Positions 34,126 to 45,410 of a stretch of 64,000 bases of DNA are shown here, piece by piece. The notes beneath the pieces were generated by a model. It was not told where the DNA came from. It did no database searches and saw only the letters and a program-made list of their open reading frames with translations. This stretch comes from Aphrocallistes beatrix. Taxonomy: Eukaryota > Porifera > Hexactinellida > Sceptrulophora > Aphrocallistidae. The position numbers and the translations under genes are program-made. The stretch covers positions 1,612,001-1,676,000 of the forward strand of contig OY725495.1 of assembly GCA_963281255.1 (NCBI GenBank). Reading direction: 5' to 3'. Position 1 is the stretch's first letter, and every line of letters begins with the position of its first letter.

Positions 34126-34958
34126 CATATAAATACATCTTAATCTATTTGTAATAGTATGTATTTTCACGCTCCTAAACACTTTTTTCATGCTTAAAAA
34201 TCTACGCCTAAAGGAACGTCTCGCGTACCTGTATGATTACTTGTGATTACTTAATCATGTTGAAATATTGGTTTTTAATTAATATTAAATAATGTTTGTT
34301 AGCTAAGTTTTTAAACAAATAAAATTTATAAAATGAAAAAGCCCTAATTTACTGGCAAAAGAATTATTCTATTGGAAACATGTATTCATTCCCTTATATC
34401 AATGATTGATTGAACAAATTGCTTTTACACTTCAGAAACCTCCTCTAAAGTTAAGATATAAACTGTCCTTTTAATGAATTACGAAAGGTAATAGAGCCTA
34501 TGCCCTCATTAGTTGCATTTAATTCTAACGAAATTGAGGTACAATTTGAAATTTGAGGACAAATTTGGATTGAAAAGAACAGAAAGGGAGAACCAGTTCC
34601 TCAGTATTTTATCGAAGCATTTACATCTTACAGTAAAGACCTACTGCAGGCACAAACGCATTCTTGAGATCCCGCGGTTTGGGCCCCTAGCACTAAATGC
34701 TAGCGTTTTAGAGAACCTTCATTTTCTAAGTCCCTTGTGATTTAAGACTAAATCAGTGTTGTAGGACCGCAACAGATATTGAGGGAATTCAGTAAAACAT
34801 GGAGCACTGTTAATTATATTAATAATTACATTCATGATTATATATACTATTTATTTATCTATAAATATTCATTATAAATAAGATGATATTGCACGATTTA
34901 ATTCAATTTGACTAGCGACTGTTTCACTTGATTGTTTTACCTTTATAATTAAATTTAG
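34126..34958 (+). other. Intronic sequence before an HTT exon
   Basis: Nothing recognised. A 75-codon frame (34513-34740) has no known motif. It ends at acceptor aaatttag. Confidence 0.4.
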
Positions 34959-35232
34959 GATTATTCGGATAATATATTGTATTGTGTCTCACAAAAAGAT
35001 CTTCTTGACTCATGAAAAAATGAAATTTAATCAAGAAAAGAAAAAATCAAAGTTAAATACTGATTTATTTCATCAGGACAAAGATTTTAGTAGTTCTCAA
35101 TCTCCACATCAATCGATTAGTTCAATTTTTATTGAAGCTGGTGATTTAAATCTTCAATCAATTCTATATTTTACTGAAAACCAATATTCATTACTCTATA
35201 ATGTTTTAAAATCTTCGTATATTAATAGTAAG
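34959..35232 (+). CDS. HTT: Huntingtin homologue, internal exon
   Basis: This 274-bp exon starts in phase 2, as the previous exon requires (the junction codon becomes AGG, Arg). It ends in phase 0 at donor GTTAGT (35233). The N-terminal part IIRIIYCIVSHKK follows the vertebrate LVPMVEQLFSHLLK. The middle, rich in Lys, Ser and Gln, falls where vertebrate huntingtin has a low-complexity proline/serine/lysine-rich loop. The end, YSLLYNVLKSSYINSK, matches the vertebrate LRLHDVLKATHANYK. No further exon was recognised downstream, so the next intron is long or the following exon is poorly conserved. Confidence 0.8.
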
Positions 35233-36081
35233 GTTAGTACATTTCCTACTTTATTATGAAATACTATTATTTATTTATTTGTACTTTGATTTAATGTTAA
35301 TGCTCGAGAAAGTTTGTGTAGTGTTTGAATTTATTCGAAAATCCCTACTCTCACACTAGAACATTAACGAAAAATAACTTTTGAGGGCGATACTTTCAGC
35401 ATAATCTGTAATTTATCCTTTTTCTCTCTCAATTTCACGAAAAGTGTATAATTGCAATGATTAGTTACTCATACCCAAACAAATGTCACCATTTTCTGAA
35501 ATTTATTTTAAAATTTTACTCTACCATATTCGATATCAGTGGACATATCTGAGAAAAACAAACAAACAAACCTCGATATTATCTAACCATTTGAAATTTT
35601 TCGATATCACATTTCTACGATACTAGGCAGTCAAAAATATTGTCTGAATAATATGGTAAGTATATATATCTATAGACATCTCGGATTGAATGCCGTGTAG
35701 GAATCTACTATAAAAGGTTTGTATAAAAAGACATATGAAAAGTTAACTTATATTTTGAAAATTTTGGATATTTAATATCGAAAAAATGTTTAGGACTTCC
35801 TGCGGTGGCTTAAGCTATCAAATAACTCGGCTTATCAGCGTCAAATATTAAATAAATTCCCAAATTAATGGATGGGTAGGTCGAATTCTGGAATAGAGAT
35901 GACACACCATATCATCACACATGATGTTAAACAATTGAAATTACAATATTGAAAAGCGTTATGAGTGAACAGTTTTTTTGAGAGTCAGACTGACTGGAGA
36001 AATTGACAAAATACTCGGGTGTGCTAAAATTAACCTTTTTAAATCTTGTAGTTTCTTCAAAGTAATTACTTACTTCTACTT
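35233..36081 (+). other. HTT intron start, no recognised elements
   Basis: AT-rich sequence with a short aaacaaac run near 35555. No coding similarity was seen. Confidence 0.4.
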
Positions 36082-36240
36082 GGGTGGTGCAGTGGTTAGG
36101 GCGTTTGAGCACCGTGACTTAGGTCACGGGTTCTAACCTCGTCCTAGTCATTTGCATTTTGCTCTCAATTACTACTTTGCTTCGGTAATTTAATCGGTAA
36201 TCTAATTCCAGCTACGAATATAAGCTTCTGAAGGATAAAG
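36082..36240 (+). repeat. tRNA-derived SINE
   Basis: The start gggtggtgcagtggttaggg holds an A box (tggtgcagtgg), and ggttctaacc about 36 bp later is a B box. Both are pol III internal promoter elements spaced as in tRNA genes. The region folds poorly as a real tRNA and is followed by unrelated AT-rich sequence, as in SINEs. No poly(A) or target duplication was identified. Confidence 0.65.
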
Positions 36241-36685
36241 AAACCACTTACACCTCAAGACGAACATTGTTCTCTCCAAAATTGATAATCACGGGCGTCT
36301 AATATTACATTCATGGATAAATTGGCAATTATTTTCCTAGATAGACCTCTAAAAAGATCTCCATTAGTTCACTATCATTTTCTATGTAAATAAGGATCTT
36401 CCAAGCAGAAATAATTGATTCTAAGACCAACTCAGATGAGTTTCTCAAACCTCCACCATCGGAGAGTTCTAAGAGCTTGAACTGAGATATAGCATCGGGT
36501 TCATCTACAAGTAGGTTTCATTCAATAGTTAAGATGTCTCGGCTTATACGACACGGTTTTATGTATAGATGCACTGGATACCCAGCAATAAACGCCAATT
36601 ACTGAAGCACTTGGAAACTACATTCGATATCGGATAAATCTGAAATGGCACTCAAGAATGAATCTGTCGACTTCACAGGTAGAAT
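36241..36685. other. Unrecognised sequence
   Basis: It may include the 3' untranslated part of the P-element-like gene that ends at 36686. No motif or repeat was recognised. Confidence 0.3.
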
Positions 36686-37735
36686 CTAGGCTATCCGATG
36701 ATGAAAATGATTGAATGAACCCTTGACTTTGAGACTGCGCTCTGATTCTAATATCTGAAGGTATGCAACATGATAATTAGCTCCAGACATCACACGGTAC
36801 AGTCCAAAATGGTGTTCCGATGGATCGGTCTGTAGGAAAGATGTTAATAGATATGAAAAGCCACAGTTCTCAGTTAGAAAATTTGCTATCTGTGGTAACA
36901 CGAGGCATGCATTTTTGAAACTGGTGAATGTTTGCTTGCTTGATTTGCAACCCTTCTCATGCAAAGACTGCCAAGCCTCAAGCCAGTAGACAATTAAAGT
37001 CACGAAGATAAAGCGGTCATCATTGAATGTCAATGGTTTAGACATCGGGTTACTCAAGCGAATATGTTTGTATGGACTATTAACATTGAATATCTTCCAG
37101 AGAGATAGGAAAATCCCAACGAAATATGAAGTGTTAGATTTAAATGCAGGAGTACGTGTCTCATTCTGGATCGCTAAAGCAGCAATTGTTGATTCATGAA
37201 TAACCATTCTGACGTTCAAGATTAGAATGATAACAAGTTCACGAAAAGAAGCATGTGACATATTTTCAGAGGATACGCACATTGGTCGATAGAAATACAA
37301 TTTAAATCAGGATAGGAGAATAGCTTGCTATCACATATTTTGATTTAACCAATTATTACGAATAGTTTTAACAATGTGTCCAAAGTCAAAGGTAAGAAAA
37401 AGACTCGTCTCGAGTTTTCAATTATGAGAGAACAATTTGAAAAGTTTTACATTAAGAAGATAATTGTCGGTGGAGATGATTTTAACGAATAACCCACAAT
37501 ATTCCACATCATGAATACAAGGTTTGATCGTGTTGAATAACTTGGTACGATTATCGGGCTCGAGATTAGAAGCAAACAATCTTCCTCCCTTGTAAGAAAT
37601 GTCTGATTTCACGTGAATTTCATCTACTAGTATTTGCATAATGACATGCCTTTGTTCTGGAGTATATGCTAGTGTAGCTTGCTTAAGGAATGTGAAGAAC
37701 TCGTTTTCAATACCAAAAGATGGATATAACTTTTA
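36686..37735 (-). pseudogene. P-element/THAP9-like transposase fragment
   Basis: Two frames remain. The first (37735 to 37418) reads NEFFTFLKQATLAYTPEQRH and then LVDEIHVKSDISYKGGR. This is the start of the catalytic domain, where the first acid lies in the DE pair. The second (37300 to 36686, 204 codons) holds the C-terminal part, with QTDPSEHHFGLYRVMSGANY and ILESERSLK, typical of animal P-like transposases. The THAP zinc finger and much of the centre are gone. No terminal repeats were found. Assignment is from motif memory and is fairly firm for the C-terminal block. Confidence 0.72.
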
Positions 37736-37846
37736 TAATGTATTGGAATGAGGGAGGGATATGCAAGACATGAAATAAGATGCGTTTTGAGAGATAAAAT
37801 CTGCGTCAGTACGTTATACCTTCGCCTGTTTTATCTTTTATATATA

Positions 37847-40052
37847 GTCAGGTCAAAATAAGAAGCAAATAATCCCAACCAAAAAAAAATTGCAAGAAAT
37901 TGTTTTATTGCATTTTCCGTAGTATCATGTCTTAAGAGTAACATACTAAAAGTTTACCGAAATCGGAGTATCAGAAAGTGATTTGCCACGACCCCGGACT
38001 ATAAAAATCGCCTGTTTTGAAAATTGTGTTTAACCTTTCAAATGATTGCAAATCAGTTTTTTGTCATATTCGTGCTCAGCATCAAAATTCCGACAATTTG
38101 ATATATATATTGACTATATTTAGAGCAAAATATTTTGGGCCCTTCCTAGCAACACCCTGGAATGTAAAAATTCACATCTCCAAATTTGTTGCAAACCATA
38201 TCGAGTGACCCCTTGTTTTTCTCGGCTATGCTTGCTGAGTACGATTTTCTTAATATAAATAGTCTAAACGTTAGTTTTAAAATATTATGGTTTGCGACTG
38301 GTGGTATTCATGTATTTTTAGCATAGATGGATTGATATGTTCACATTTCAATACCATCTTTGGTTTCATCATCCGATGCAATTCCTTCTTTCATATTGCC
38401 AATGTTGTCCTCTTGGCATCGTCCGCATGCTTGAGAACAGTTGAGTCCTTGTTTTCTGCAGCTACATCTGAGACTACTACTATAGCCTGTGGAACAGTTC
38501 CAGTAGATCAATTTCAGGAGTGCTTCGGGTGCAGGGTTACTGTCCAACATGACTGCGATTAGGCTGTTATCTTGGCAGTTCCATCCCCATTCGGTGACCT
38601 CCATACCATCAGCCGTGCCCATCCACAACATCACCTGGAAATAGCAACTCAGAGAGTGTAATTCGTGGTGGAGACTGTAGGTGACAGTCTTTCGTGTGTA
38701 GCTAAGCTTTTAGCTGCACTCACTCCTTGCAGAAGATATCTCAAGTCGCGAAGACTGTCCCCAGGGTTTGCATTGAACAACGCGATCATGACTTTATAAC
38801 CAGTGCTTTCTATCACAACTGGATTTTGGTTTGGTGCTGAAAGCATCAGGTTTTTAAGATGGAATCCTCTTTGAACATGTACAGAGCAGACTTCTTTCCG
38901 ATCCCGAAAATGCTGGAAGTGGTGTCACACCCGGTGAATGATTGCAGAAAAAGCGCTGTGGCAGATTTTGTCCCCAAGCACCTGCTTTATCACCTTTATA
39001 TCATACACTACGGTTGGTTTCCCTTTATCCGAGCGGAAGTATATCTTCTTTGCATTGTTGTTACGTGTGTATTGCAGCAGCAGAACCATAGATCAGTATC
39101 CTCGCCTATGGGAGCTATTGTTTTGGAGGAGGCCATTGATACAGCTGCCTTCACAATGTCAACATCGGCATCCTCCTCAGCGTGTATTACATGGCACCCT
39201 CTTTCTCTCATACGTTCAGAAATGAGACGGATGATGGGCTGTTTGTTGGCTTGATTGTAAAGGGAATCCTCCTTATTACTACAGTCTCCGCCACGAAATT
39301 TCACCTTCTGAGGTGCTATTTCCAGATGATGATGTGGATGGGCATGGCTGATGGTATGGAGGTCACCTTGCACTCCTGAAAATGATCCACTGGAACTGTT
39401 CCACAGGCTATAGTAGTAGTCTCAGATGTAGCTGCAGAAAACAAGGACTCAACTGTTCTCAAGCATGCGGACGATGCCAAGATGACAACATTGGCAATAT
39501 GAAAGAAGGAATTGCATCAGATGATGAAACCAAAGATGGTATTGAAATGTGAACATATCAATCCATCTATGCTAAAAATACATGAATACCACCAGTCGCA
39601 AACCATAATATTTTAAAACTAACGTTTAGACTATTTATATTAAGAAATTCGTACCCAGGAAGCATAGCCGATTAAAACATGAGGTCACTCGATATGGTTT
39701 GCACCAAATTTGGAGATCGGAATTTTTACATTCAGGTTGTTGCTAGGGAGGGCCCAAAATATTTTGCTCTAAATTATAGTCAATATATATATCAAATTGT
39801 CGGAAATTTGATGCTGAGCACGAATATGACAATAAAAAAAAGATTTGCAATCATTTGAAAGGTTAAACACAATTTTCAAAACCGGCGATTTTTATAGTCC
39901 GTGGTCAACGACGAGGTCGTGGCAAATCACTTTCTGATCCTCCGATTTCGGTAAACTTTTAGTATGTTACTCTTAAGACATGATACTACGGAAAATACAA
40001 TAAAACAATTTCTTGCAATTTTTTTGGGGTCATGCATCGTATTGACCTGACT
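37847..40052. mobile_element. Palindromic element family F carrying a FEN/PIN-like gene
   Basis: The 2.2-kb element has ends gtcaggtcaa and arms of roughly 720-790 bp (37847-38640 and 39330-40052, plus strand against minus). Both arms contain aaattgcaagaaattg, then gtagtatcatgtcttaagag. It lies between TA-containing flanks. The unique centre (38640-39330) and part of the arms encode the protein described next. A diverged, gene-less copy lies near 63245-63945. Confidence 0.82.
38341..39373 (-). pseudogene. FEN1/XPG-like (PIN-like) nuclease-domain protein, transposon-associated
   Basis: Minus-strand pieces read, in order, RMRERGCHVIHAEEDADVDI, SSKTIAPIGEDTDLWF, SAPNQNPVVIEST and a cysteine cluster CSCRKQGLNCSQACGRCQ. 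The acidic pair AEEDAD followed by GEDTD resembles the metal-binding acids of FEN1-like nucleases. This architecture, ending in a CxC-type cysteine cluster, is known to me from repeated genes in TE-rich invertebrates. Frameshifts separate the pieces. The 3' end of the gene is duplicated in inverted orientation in the right arm (39330-39550). The role is unknown; a transposition function is guessed from context. Confidence 0.6.
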
Positions 40053-40068
40053 AATATATATGTATATA

Positions 40069-40298
40069 CAAGCGCGCTTCCCTTGCTTGCGCTGCGCAGC
40101 TGGCGGACACTTTGTCTCCATCGGAGGCGCCTTTTAGGCGCATGAGGTCACCATTATTTAGTTATTTGGGAGATAACATCTCTAAATACGTCTGGCCTAC
40201 TGTTATAATCGATATCGCACGAAAAATCACCAAATTAGTCAATTTCAAACTTTTTAATGCGTAATGATGACGTCGTAACAGAGTGAAGAGTCATCATT
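40069..40298 (+). repeat. Family A dispersed repeat, head half
   Basis: It starts caagcgcgcttcccttgc and reaches cagagtgaagagtcatc. There it joins the left arm of the foldback element at about 40299, whose own outer terminus is missing. Confidence 0.75.
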
Positions 40299-42088
40299 TT
40301 TTTAAAAGTTATTACCATAAATATATTCTATTTACCTAAGTAAATTAATATCACTATATAAAAGCTTTCCAACGGTGGGAATTCTTGAAATATGACACCT
40401 AACGTCAGGACGCGTCCGGAACCATTCGGACGAAAATGACCGTCTTGAATTTTTTTAACTCCATGATTTTTCGCTTCTTTCGGGTATACTAGTAAATGCT
40501 TTCTAATCTAGATATATGTTTATTTCTAACTCTAATTGTCTTAAATACGAATATATCGAAAATGGAGTATACCTGGTGTGTCATTGTATTTTCTCATAAT
40601 ATTGGAGTGCACTCGACTGTTTTTTTTGTTAATTGAATTTATGCACTAGTTGTATGCTATCAATCGTGATAAATATTAATTAAACAAAGTATTTCATGGC
40701 ATTCTTGACTAAATTCGAATTGAAATAATAGTTATAGTAGTGTGAGTTGTTACAAAAGTAATTAACTTCATATCTTGTTTCAAAAATATCGTTCATAAAA
40801 GTGTACAAGCGCACTTCGGGAGCCTGGAGTCACATTGATTAATTATATGGGATATAGCATCTCTAGATACGTCTGTTCTACTGCTATAATCGAAATCGCT
40901 CGAAAAAATCACCAAATTTGTCAATTTAAATTTTTGATGTGTAATGATGACGTCATAACAGAGTGATGTGTCTTCATTTTTTTATGATAGTTGCATCATA
41001 TGTGAAGTATATTAATATATGCATTCTATTAGAATTTCAGCCTTCTATCTCCTAAAATGGCTGAGTTATGTTCGAAAAACTGAAATTTCTAATTATTAAA
41101 AAGGTGACAATGGGGTCATAATTCCATGATGAGTTGACATTTTTGTCTGAGGTCAGAGCTTAGTGGAGCCATAGCCAAAAGATTCCCACAGGCCAAAAAT
41201 CAGCATTCTGTGCTTGGCAGTTTCGGGAAATGTGACGTAATTGTCACCTTTTTAATAGTTAGAAATTTCAGTTTTTCGAACATAACTCAGCCATTTTAGG
41301 GGATAGAAAGCTGAAATTTTAAGAGAATGTGTATATTAATATACAACTATCATCAAACTATCATCAAAAAATGATGATTCATCATTTGGTTATGACGTCA
41401 TCATTATGCACCAAAAATTTTAAAAATTGACAAATTTGTTTATTTTTTATGCGATTTCGGTTATAGCAGTAGGATGGAGGTATCTAGAGATGCTATCTCC
41501 CTTATAATTAATCAATGTGACCCCAGGCGCCCGAAGTGCGCTTGTATACTATTATGAACGATATTTTTGAAACAAGATATGAAGTTAATTAGTTTTGTTA
41601 CAACTCATACTGTACCATAACTCTTATTTCAATTCGAATTTAGTCAAGAATGCCATGAAATACTACTGTTTAATTAATATTTAACACGATTGATAGCATA
41701 CAACTAGTGCATAAATTCAATTAACAAAGAAAAAGTCAAGTGCACTCCAATCTTTCGAGAAAATACAATGACACACCAGGTATACTCCATTTTCAATATA
41801 TTCGTATTTAACACAATTAGTTTTAGAAATAAAAATATATCTAGATTAGAAAGCATTTAGTATACCAGAAAGAAACGAAAAATCATGGAGTTAAAATTTC
41901 CAAAACGGTCATTTTCGTCCAAAGGGTTCCGGACGCGTCCTGACGCTACGTGTCATATTTCAAGAATTCCCACCGTTGGAAAGCTTTTATATAGTGATAT
42001 TAATTTACTTAGGTATATAAAATATATTTATGGTAACAACTTTTGCGCGCAATTATTTCGAGTATTTTGATCAAAAAATCATTCTGCG
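40299..42088. mobile_element. Foldback element with family A inner module, copy 1
   Basis: The outer arms are 40299-40805 and 41535-42088 (mirror landmarks gctttccaacggtggga and tcccaccgttggaaagc). Inside them, family A copies face each other at 40806-41226 and 41227-41534. The right terminus ends gatcaaaaaatcattctg. The left terminus is truncated against another family A piece. It is closely related to the element at 47010-49352. Confidence 0.82.
40806..41534. repeat. Inverted pair of family A repeats forming the foldback centre
   Basis: The left copy reads caagcgcacttcgg towards the centre and the right copy reads the complement back to gaagtgcgcttg. The hairpin of the head is deleted in both copies, as expected if one arm templated the other. 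The centre is near 41226. Confidence 0.8.
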
Positions 42089-42375
42089 GTGTATAGCCCT
42101 GCCCGTCCATTGTCTAAATTATATGTGGTTGCACAAATAGAGTGATTATCAACGCCAGTAAGCAGACAAAGCATTGCTAATTCTGCATTCTTTCCCCAAG
42201 CATCAGTCCTTGATATGTCATTGAGATGTTCATTTAAAAATTCATTATAGACAAATATTACTATTAGAGTTTCCTTGTATCCACTTGCCAAGAAGGAATT
42301 TAATATTACATTTTTACAGAATTTTAATGAGTCTGATTTCCAAATATTATGTGTGATATCGCTCAGTATAAACAA
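42079..42375 (-). pseudogene. Possible OTU-like cysteine protease fragment
   Basis: The frame contains FVYNEFLNEHLNDISRTDAW, then GKNAELAMLCLLTGV. This resembles the WGxxxEL block of OTU-type domains, which occur in some animal Helitrons. The catalytic cysteine region is not seen, and the 3' end abuts the foldback terminus. Weak similarity only; an alternative is an unrelated frame. Confidence 0.35.
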
Positions 42376-42408
42376 TTGCTATCTCCATTTACAGGCTAAA
42401 TGGTCAAT

Positions 42409-42642
42409 CTAAATCTGTTCTGCAATCGAACAGTAAAGTTTACTAATACTTTTAACCAACCCGTCAGCAGTCAGTATATTTACTGTCACCATGTAACGTA
42501 CTTCTGTCTTCAATAGAATAGAACTAGACAGTACTTGTTTGTCAGTTAATCTAGTTGTTTTGAGCTTTTCCTTAGTATAGGTTATCAAAGGATGGTGGAT
42601 AATTACCAGAAAAGGTCTCAATCGCTTCTGTAATTGCACCAT
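42409..42642 (-). pseudogene. Helitron helicase fragment
   Basis: The stretch LLKTEVRYMVTVNILTADGL matches the Helitron Pif1-like helicase segment before motif V (consensus close to GARYMVTVNIDTADGLVNGA). This is the piece missing from the Helitron at 45411-54399. It could come from the same element by rearrangement or from another copy. It ends in stops on both sides. Confidence 0.6.
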
Positions 42643-44395
42643 CTGTTTTGGAAGAATTTAGTTTAGATATGTTAAAATGATAAAATGATTACTGCATTTT
42701 AGATCCAACCATGGATACTTCGTCTTTTATCAGTAGTTAAAAATTATTGAATCTGTTGCGAAGAGTGTTACACATATCAGCATTAAGATTGCGCATTTCT
42801 CCACTAAATTTGTTGAAGGAAGAGGAAATGCTGAATGCAAAAGTAAAATAAGATAAAGTTTCATTTTCTGCGTTTCAATATAATTCTGTACTCTTTTAAT
42901 GATCTCTATTCAACAACTGCGATTGTGAAACTGAAAAGTTCTGGATTATTGGGATTCCAGTTAAGATTATAACGAATGATTTGTAGAACATTCCAAGGAA
43001 ACCTGTCTAAGTTGTCATGAACTGTCGTCTGTTGAGGAAACGAGTTGTTTCTTCACAGAAACATTACATCATTTAAAAATATATTATTCGTTGGTAACAA
43101 ATGTTAAGCAGATATTGCATCTATAGGACTCAAGTCATTATGCAAGTACCACGGCCTCGTTTTATAATTGCGCAACTACAACAAGGAAAGGGAAAACAAA
43201 CACACATTAATTTATCGCTATTATTTACAAGTGCTGAGATACGAGCATAGGCTGCCATCATGCAAGGTACAAACATACTCAATCAGACCCCTAATCAATT
43301 ATTTCAATCTACATTGCAGATAATGTGGATTACATGTCAAAACTATTGATGGTGTGAATACCTTCCATGGCATGGGCATGATAGCAACAATTACAACAAC
43401 TGTAATATTTGTAATCGATTAATCATTCCCAATGTTTTCAATTTTTCAAGAAGTGCTATTCTGTGCCACATATATCCATTTTAATCACTATACATGATGG
43501 TGATGAATTACCTTTGGTCGCAAAGGTTGATAATTTTATTCATTGGGATGAGCAATTTATTAGAATACTTCAACTATGACTAATTCCAATGTGTAGATTC
43601 CGAATCTGAAATCAGACTTTTAAAAAATAATGAAGTATTCAAATACTTTTGTCCCGTTAGTGTAGAGACTACTAAACATTTAAGTTGAAATATAGTGTAT
43701 GTATATGTATATCCCTCTTAAACATTCAGGTTCAGTAGATTTGCGTGAAATGTATATTATGGAGTGCGATGCGGATTTTGCTGCCCCTAATTCGGGTCAC
43801 TTGGGACCTATGATATTGGTCACTTCTTCGTAGTAAAGCTGTTGCACAGGCTGTACGAAGTCACTCTTTTGTTGACACGGCTCCTATGTCAGCAAGGACC
43901 TTTGGAACTGACACTGAATAAACTGGACCAGAATCAGAATATTCAGTTTACAACACTATAAAAGAGACCTCGAGGAATGTGACTGATGATGTGACAATCT
44001 AAGAAATAGCTACACTTTACAATTAAGTCATGATTAGTGGAATATCAGCTATCAATGAAGAATTGATCGAGTTCTTGCTAGAGCATCGGAGAAAATCCAA
44101 GCTAGAAGAAATCACTCCAGGATCTTCACACAGGTACTTGTGGATCCTGTATATTTATATGATTGATATTTTACGAACCTTCTTGAAGGCTGAAAGTATG
44201 GGTAACTGAAAACTATACCTCCCCAGAGCATGTATGGTATGGGAAGTATGCCACCATATTTCGTTGCTTCTGGTCACAACTTGTATGGTAAGCTCGTTTA
44301 CATCTAGTATTTGAAACAAAAAGTGAAACCTCCGGGAGAAACACCCTGACGTACAATCTTTTCTCGTAAATCAGGGCTGTCCAACTATATTTACT
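42643..44395. other. Unrecognised sequence with a MITE fragment
   Basis: Bases 43500-43675 resemble family D-type flanks (ggtgatgaattacctttgg, ending atacttttgtcccgttagtg). No coding similarity was found in the rest. Confidence 0.35.
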
Positions 44396-44560
44396 TCGGG
44401 CCGCAACTACTTCATTCTACAAACGGGTGGCCGCTGGCCGCGTTGAGCAGGTGACCGCTATACACAGTTTCAATATTATGGAATTTCGGACGAGACTGTT
44501 CATTGGTTACTGCTATAGACAAGTGACCGTTATAGCAGGTTCGACTGTAATTGCAACTAC
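44396..44560. other. Fragments of hAT-like and pogo-like ends
   Basis: A run cagggctgtccaactatatt (44371-44390) looks like a hAT end. The run gttatagcaggttcgactgt near 44530 looks like a pogo-type end. Neither has a partner. Confidence 0.3.
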
Positions 44561-44636
44561 CATAGAAGGGATTATTACAACACTTTCAACAAATACTACC
44601 TCAGTAGAATAGTTTCAAGATAATGTAATTAATCCC

Positions 44637-44870
44637 ATTGTGGGAACCTGCCAGTCTACTTATTGAATTACTACCAAAGTAGCAAATCTTCAAGGCAGAG
44701 CGATCGATTCACCAATGGGAACCCTACCACTCCACTTATCTGAATTACTACAGAAGTATCAAATTTTCAAGGCAGAGCGATCGATTCACCAATGGAACCC
44801 TACCACTCCACTTATCTGAATTACTACCGAAGTAGCAAATCTTCAATGCAGAGCGATTGGTTCACCTGAG
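44637..44870 (+). repeat. 77-bp tandem repeat, three units
   Basis: The landmark gcagagcgat recurs at 44694, 44771 and 44848. Units contain ccactccacttatctgaatt and differ by few bases. There is no coding potential. Confidence 0.88.
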
Positions 44871-45225
44871 TGAATACTACTCAAATGTACATCAGAACGC
44901 ATGTTATTAAAACAGCACACTGAGTACAAATACAGCTGATTCACATAAAACATGCGTAATAATATGTAGAACGACTAAGATGTCACTCTCCCCTGCAATA
45001 GAAGCATCTAGTCTCGGGAATGATTCCCATAGACTCACCATACTAACCAATCTTCACAGCACAATTAAACCAATGGAATAATCAGTGCAGGATAAAGTCA
45101 GTAAAATTATCGAGCTAACCATTACTAGTATATAATGGATCAAAGTGTTCCATTCCTATCTGATGGTGAATCCGGTGAAATAAAACACCTAATTTACGAC
45201 CATCATAAATAGGGTCACACTGTGT

Positions 45226-45295
45226 TTGAGAATACGATAAGAGCTCTCACTACCAAAAATGACATGAGATAGAGTCCGATAGAAACAGTTACCGT
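45226..45295 (+). repeat. 70-bp segment duplicated inside a nearby hAT-type element
   Basis: It is identical except for one base to 46269-46338 (starts ttgagaatacgataagagct). It lies just 3' of the Helitron frame. The copy within the hAT-type insertion is in the same orientation, about 1.04 kb away. Confidence 0.85.
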
Positions 45296-45410
45296 CGCCA
45301 TACACTAGACACAAATACATTTAAGGGCCAAATTTATTGCGCAGTCTAGCTTTAAGTGACTGATAGTAGTGCAAAATAGGACCACGAGACATTATATCTT
45401 CTCTATTGGG

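Noticed and set aside
36082..36160. Functional tRNA gene
   Set aside because: A and B boxes are present but the acceptor stem and anticodon arm do not pair convincingly and no terminator run of T follows at the right distance, so a SINE fits better.
44427..44612. 61-codon frame with Thr-rich end
   Set aside because: It overlaps fragments of hAT-like and pogo-like ends and has no recognisable motif.
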